From Dehalococcoidia bacterium (GTDB lineage Bacteria; Chloroflexota; Dehalococcoidia; UBA2247; RBG-13-53-26): a stretch of 33,176 nucleotides of DNA. The DNA is taken from assembly GCA_030372995.1 (NCBI GenBank), contig JAUCPZ010000224.1, positions 1 through 33,176 of the forward strand, given 5' to 3'. This document shows, piece after piece, positions 31,036-33,176 of the stretch. The position numbers and the translations under genes were made by a program. Position 1 is the first letter of the stretch, and each line of letters opens with the position of its first letter. A model generated the notes under the pieces. That model saw nothing but the letters and a program-made list of their open reading frames with translations, was not told the DNA's origin and made no database searches.

Positions 31036-31932
31036 ATGAGGGTGACGGCCATTCTCCGCTTCGCGCTGCTGGTGCTGGCGTCCCTCACTGTCGCCGTCAG
31101 CGCAGGCTGTTTGCCCGCCGACACCCCCGAGCCGGAGCCGGGTGATTTCGCCAACCCGCAGCGGGTGACCATCCAGGGTTACAACGACCACGCTATGGAA
31201 CCCTTCGTCAGCCGGGACGGCCAGTACCTCTTCTTCAACAACTCCAACGATCCCTCGGTGGACACCAACCTGCACTGGGCGGAGCGCATCGACGATCTCA
31301 CCTTCCAGTACAAGGGCGAGATCGGCGGGGTGAATACGACGAAGCTGGAAGGTGTGGCGTCGATGGATACCAATGGCGTCTTCTACTTCGTTTCGACGCG
31401 GAGCTACGACGAGACGTTCTCCACCATCTACCGTGGCACGTTCGCCAACGGCACTGTCTCCGGCATTGAGTTAGCCCCGGGCGTCTCCACGGCCGTGCCG
31501 CTCATCGTCAACTTCGATGCCGAGATCAGCTCCGATGGCCAGACTCTCTACTTTGTGGAAAGCCGGTTCAGCGCCTCCGGCCAGCCACAGACCGCCGATA
31601 TCCTCATCGCGACATGGGACGGGTCGGCGTTTGTCCGGGACAGCAACAGCGCCGCGATCATGAAAGAGGTCAACACGTCCAAGAACCTGGAATACGCCCC
31701 GGCGATCTCGTCCTCGGGGCTTGAGTTGTTCTTCACGCGCCTGAACGGGACCGACGCGGCCCTGTATGTGGCCACCCGAACGGATACCTCGTCCCCGTTC
31801 GGGGCGCCCAAGAAGATCACGGCCGCCACCGGCTTTGTCGAGGGGCCGACGCTTTCGCCGGATGAGAACTCGCTCTACTACCACAAGCGAGAGGGCAGCC
31901 TCTTCGTCATCTACCGGGTGACGAGGCCATAA
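31036..31932 (+). CDS. Exported PD40/TolB-like beta-propeller lipoprotein
   Basis: This 298-residue protein has a signal peptide (about 1-24) ending in VSAGC, a lipobox-like site with C25 as the probable lipid anchor, followed by a Pro/Glu-rich linker. The body contains four PD40-like repeats: FVSRDGQYLFFNN, ISSDGQTLYFVES, ISSSGLELFFTRL and LSPDENSLYYHKR. These form blades of a TolB-type propeller. The ATG at 31036 follows the promoter by 14 bases and has no ribosome binding site; the frame is open to 30898, but that includes the promoter. Likely a surface protein for binding proteins or polysaccharide; specific role unknown. Confidence 0.85.
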   Translation: MRVTAILRFALLVLASLTVAVSAGCLPADTPEPEPGDFANPQRVTIQGYNDHAMEPFVSRDGQYLFFNNSNDPSVDTNLHWAERIDDLTFQYKGEIGGVNTTKLEGVASMDTNGVFYFVSTRSYDETFSTIYRGTFANGTVSGIELAPGVSTAVPLIVNFDAEISSDGQTLYFVESRFSASGQPQTADILIATWDGSAFVRDSNSAAIMKEVNTSKNLEYAPAISSSGLELFFTRLNGTDAALYVATRTDTSSPFGAPKKITAATGFVEGPTLSPDENSLYYHKREGSLFVIYRVTRP

Positions 31933-31945
31933 GGCCAGTGCTTCA

Positions 31946-31990
31946 CCCCGCCGGCGGGGCGACCCGGAAAGACCGGTTTCACCAAACCGG
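31946..31990. terminator. Two hairpins after the PD40 lipoprotein gene
   Basis: Palindrome CCCCGCC-GGCGGGG (31946-31959) and stem CCGGTTT-CACC-AAACCGG (31973-31990) lie 14-58 bases after the stop. No T-run follows, so termination is uncertain. Confidence 0.4.
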
Positions 31991-32029
31991 AAGTGCCTCG
32001 GCGTCTCGTCAGGTCAAATAGTGGAATTG

Positions 32030-32073
32030 GGGACCAAGGTCCCAGGACAGCAGAGCAGATTCCGTGGGATACT
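32030..32073 (+). promoter_or_regulatory. GGGACCAAGGTC-type promoter, copy 3
   Basis: GGGACCAAGGTCCCAGGAC (32030-32048) with -35 like AGGACA, 18 bases, then GATACT (32068-32073). It lies 34 bases before the ATG at 32108. Confidence 0.6.
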
Positions 32074-32107
32074 GTGCACATGGCTGCCAAACCCTGACGA
32101 AGGAGGC

Positions 32108-33135
32108 ATGGAAACGCCGAAGAAGCGACGGATCAAGATAGGTATATTGATAGCTGGGATTGTCATCGTTCTCCTGGGAAGTGCAGGCTGGGGCTGCAGC
32201 CGGACACTCGTCAACGAAGATGCTGACCTAGTGATGGAAGGCCCTGTTCGCCAATCCTGGGTCCAGCGCTACAAAGGGGACTACTCTGGGGAAGGCGATT
32301 ACAGTGGAGCTCGGTGCGTGGTCGTTGCAGACGATGGCTCCGTATACGTCGCTGGCAAGGATGCCACTGAGGGAACTGGCAATTATTCATATGGATCTGA
32401 CTACGTCACTATAAAGTACGACACGAAGGGACATAAGGTGTGGAGCGCTCGCTACGACGGAGCGAACGATGACGAGGCCACAGCTATAGCATTGGATCAA
32501 TCAGGCAATGTCTACGTTACGGGCACAAGCGGAGACGACTGCCTCACCATCAAGTACGACGCCAGCGGGGGCCAACAATGGACTGCGAGACAAGATGGCG
32601 CCAGTCCGGTAGCGATCGTGTTGGACAGCAGCGGCAACCCACATATCGCTGCTGCCAGCGGCGGGAACTACCTCACCATCAAATACGACTCTAGCGGAAG
32701 TCAAATGTGGATAGCACGCTATGATGGAAAGGCAGGCTCGGACGAGCCCAAGGATATAGCGATCGACGATGCCGGAAACGTATATGTGACGGGAAAGAGC
32801 AAGGGCACGAAGAGCGATCAAGATACCGACTATGCCACCATAAAGTATGACAGCAGCGGGATCGAGCAGTGGGTCCAACGATACAACGGGCCGGCGAACC
32901 ACGTGGATACCGCCAACGAGGTGGCCGTGGACAAGTCAGGCAACGTGTACGTGTCTGGCTACCTCATTGGAATGGGAGAGTCGAACGACTCCGGATATGC
33001 AACCGTGAAGTACGACAAGACAGGGAACCAGAAATGGATCACCCTGTATGAAGAAGGTGAAGGCGGCATCGCAGGTATGGCGATCGACGACGACGGCAAC
33101 ATCTATGTCGTGGGGAGTGGCGAATGGGCCTATGA
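32108..33135 (+). CDS. SBBP-type beta-propeller exported protein (3' truncated)
   Basis: At least 342 residues are encoded before the contig runs into adapter; the frame stays open through the adapter. A basic N-terminus (METPKKRRIK) and a hydrophobic stretch (about 11-28) ending near C30 suggest a signal anchor or lipoprotein signal. Five copies of a repeat with core Y-x-TIKYDxxGxxxWxxRYxG alternate with AIDxxGNVYVTG, the signature of SBBP seven-bladed propeller repeats. AGGAGG (32101-32106) lies only 1 base before the ATG, closer than ideal, so a later start cannot be excluded. Probably extracytoplasmic; binding partner unknown. Confidence 0.88.
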
Positions 33136-33176
33136 CTGTCTCTTATACACATCTGACGCTGCCGACGAGTTCCGAA
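33136..33176 (-). other. Nextera/Tn5 adapter and probable index (artefact)
   Basis: CTGTCTCTTATACACATCT (33136-33154) is the reverse complement of the Tn5 mosaic end. The remainder of the read-1 adapter follows to 33168. The last 8 bases (33169-33176) are where an i5 index would be. This is library sequence, not genome. Confidence 0.97.

Overview
The window is a 33.2 kb, GC-rich bacterial contig. Both ends carry Nextera/Tn5 sequencing adapter (1-27 and 33136-33168), so genomic sequence runs from base 28 to base 33135 and the genes at both ends are truncated. No rRNA, tRNA, CRISPR array or insertion sequence was recognised. Gene content suggests an anaerobe using the Wood-Ljungdahl pathway, probably a Chloroflexota (Dehalococcoidia-like) metagenome bin. 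That assignment is inference; there is no phylogenetic marker here beyond fmt.

Region 1 (28-2384, + strand) is the end of an ABC exporter operon: an ATPase lacking its 5' end and two ABC-2 permeases joined by ATGA overlaps. Region 2 (2363-11728, - strand) is a flavoprotein neighbourhood. A HdrD/GlcF-like iron-sulfur protein, two large GlcD-type FAD oxidases and a CrtC/AttH-family hydratase-like protein form one tight operon. A CrtI/PYROXD2-like and a KstD-like flavoprotein lie just upstream. Together they look like an anaerobic oxidation route for a hydrophobic substrate (isoprenoid, steroid or aromatic), but the substrate cannot be read from sequence.

Region 3 (11729-16892) is mixed: an MFS transporter and fmt (- strand), a 29-residue membrane microprotein, an RsbRD_N-like protein, a small membrane protein, and several promoters. 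One of these may start a short noncoding RNA.

Region 4 (16893-28668, + strand) is the metabolic core. It encodes a CODH/acetyl-CoA synthase cluster: acsE, cdhD, cdhA, cdhB, cdhC, cdhE and cooC. The CODH and ACS subunits are of the archaeal (Cdh) type. Between cdhA and cdhB lies a NuoE/NuoF/NuoG-like NAD(H)-diaphorase module with a 46-residue membrane microprotein. This suggests that CO/CO2 chemistry is coupled to NAD(P)H, possibly by flavin-based bifurcation.

Region 5 (28669-33135, + strand) is a row of single genes for membrane or exported proteins: a DUF6498 protein, a membrane-anchored FKBP, a multipass protein, and two beta-propeller proteins. Four of them have their own promoter of the form TTGAC(T/C)-N18-TAT(C/G)AT. 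A hairpin-rich intergenic repeat family, always in the same orientation and always just upstream of a + strand gene, carries the -35 box of two of these promoters.
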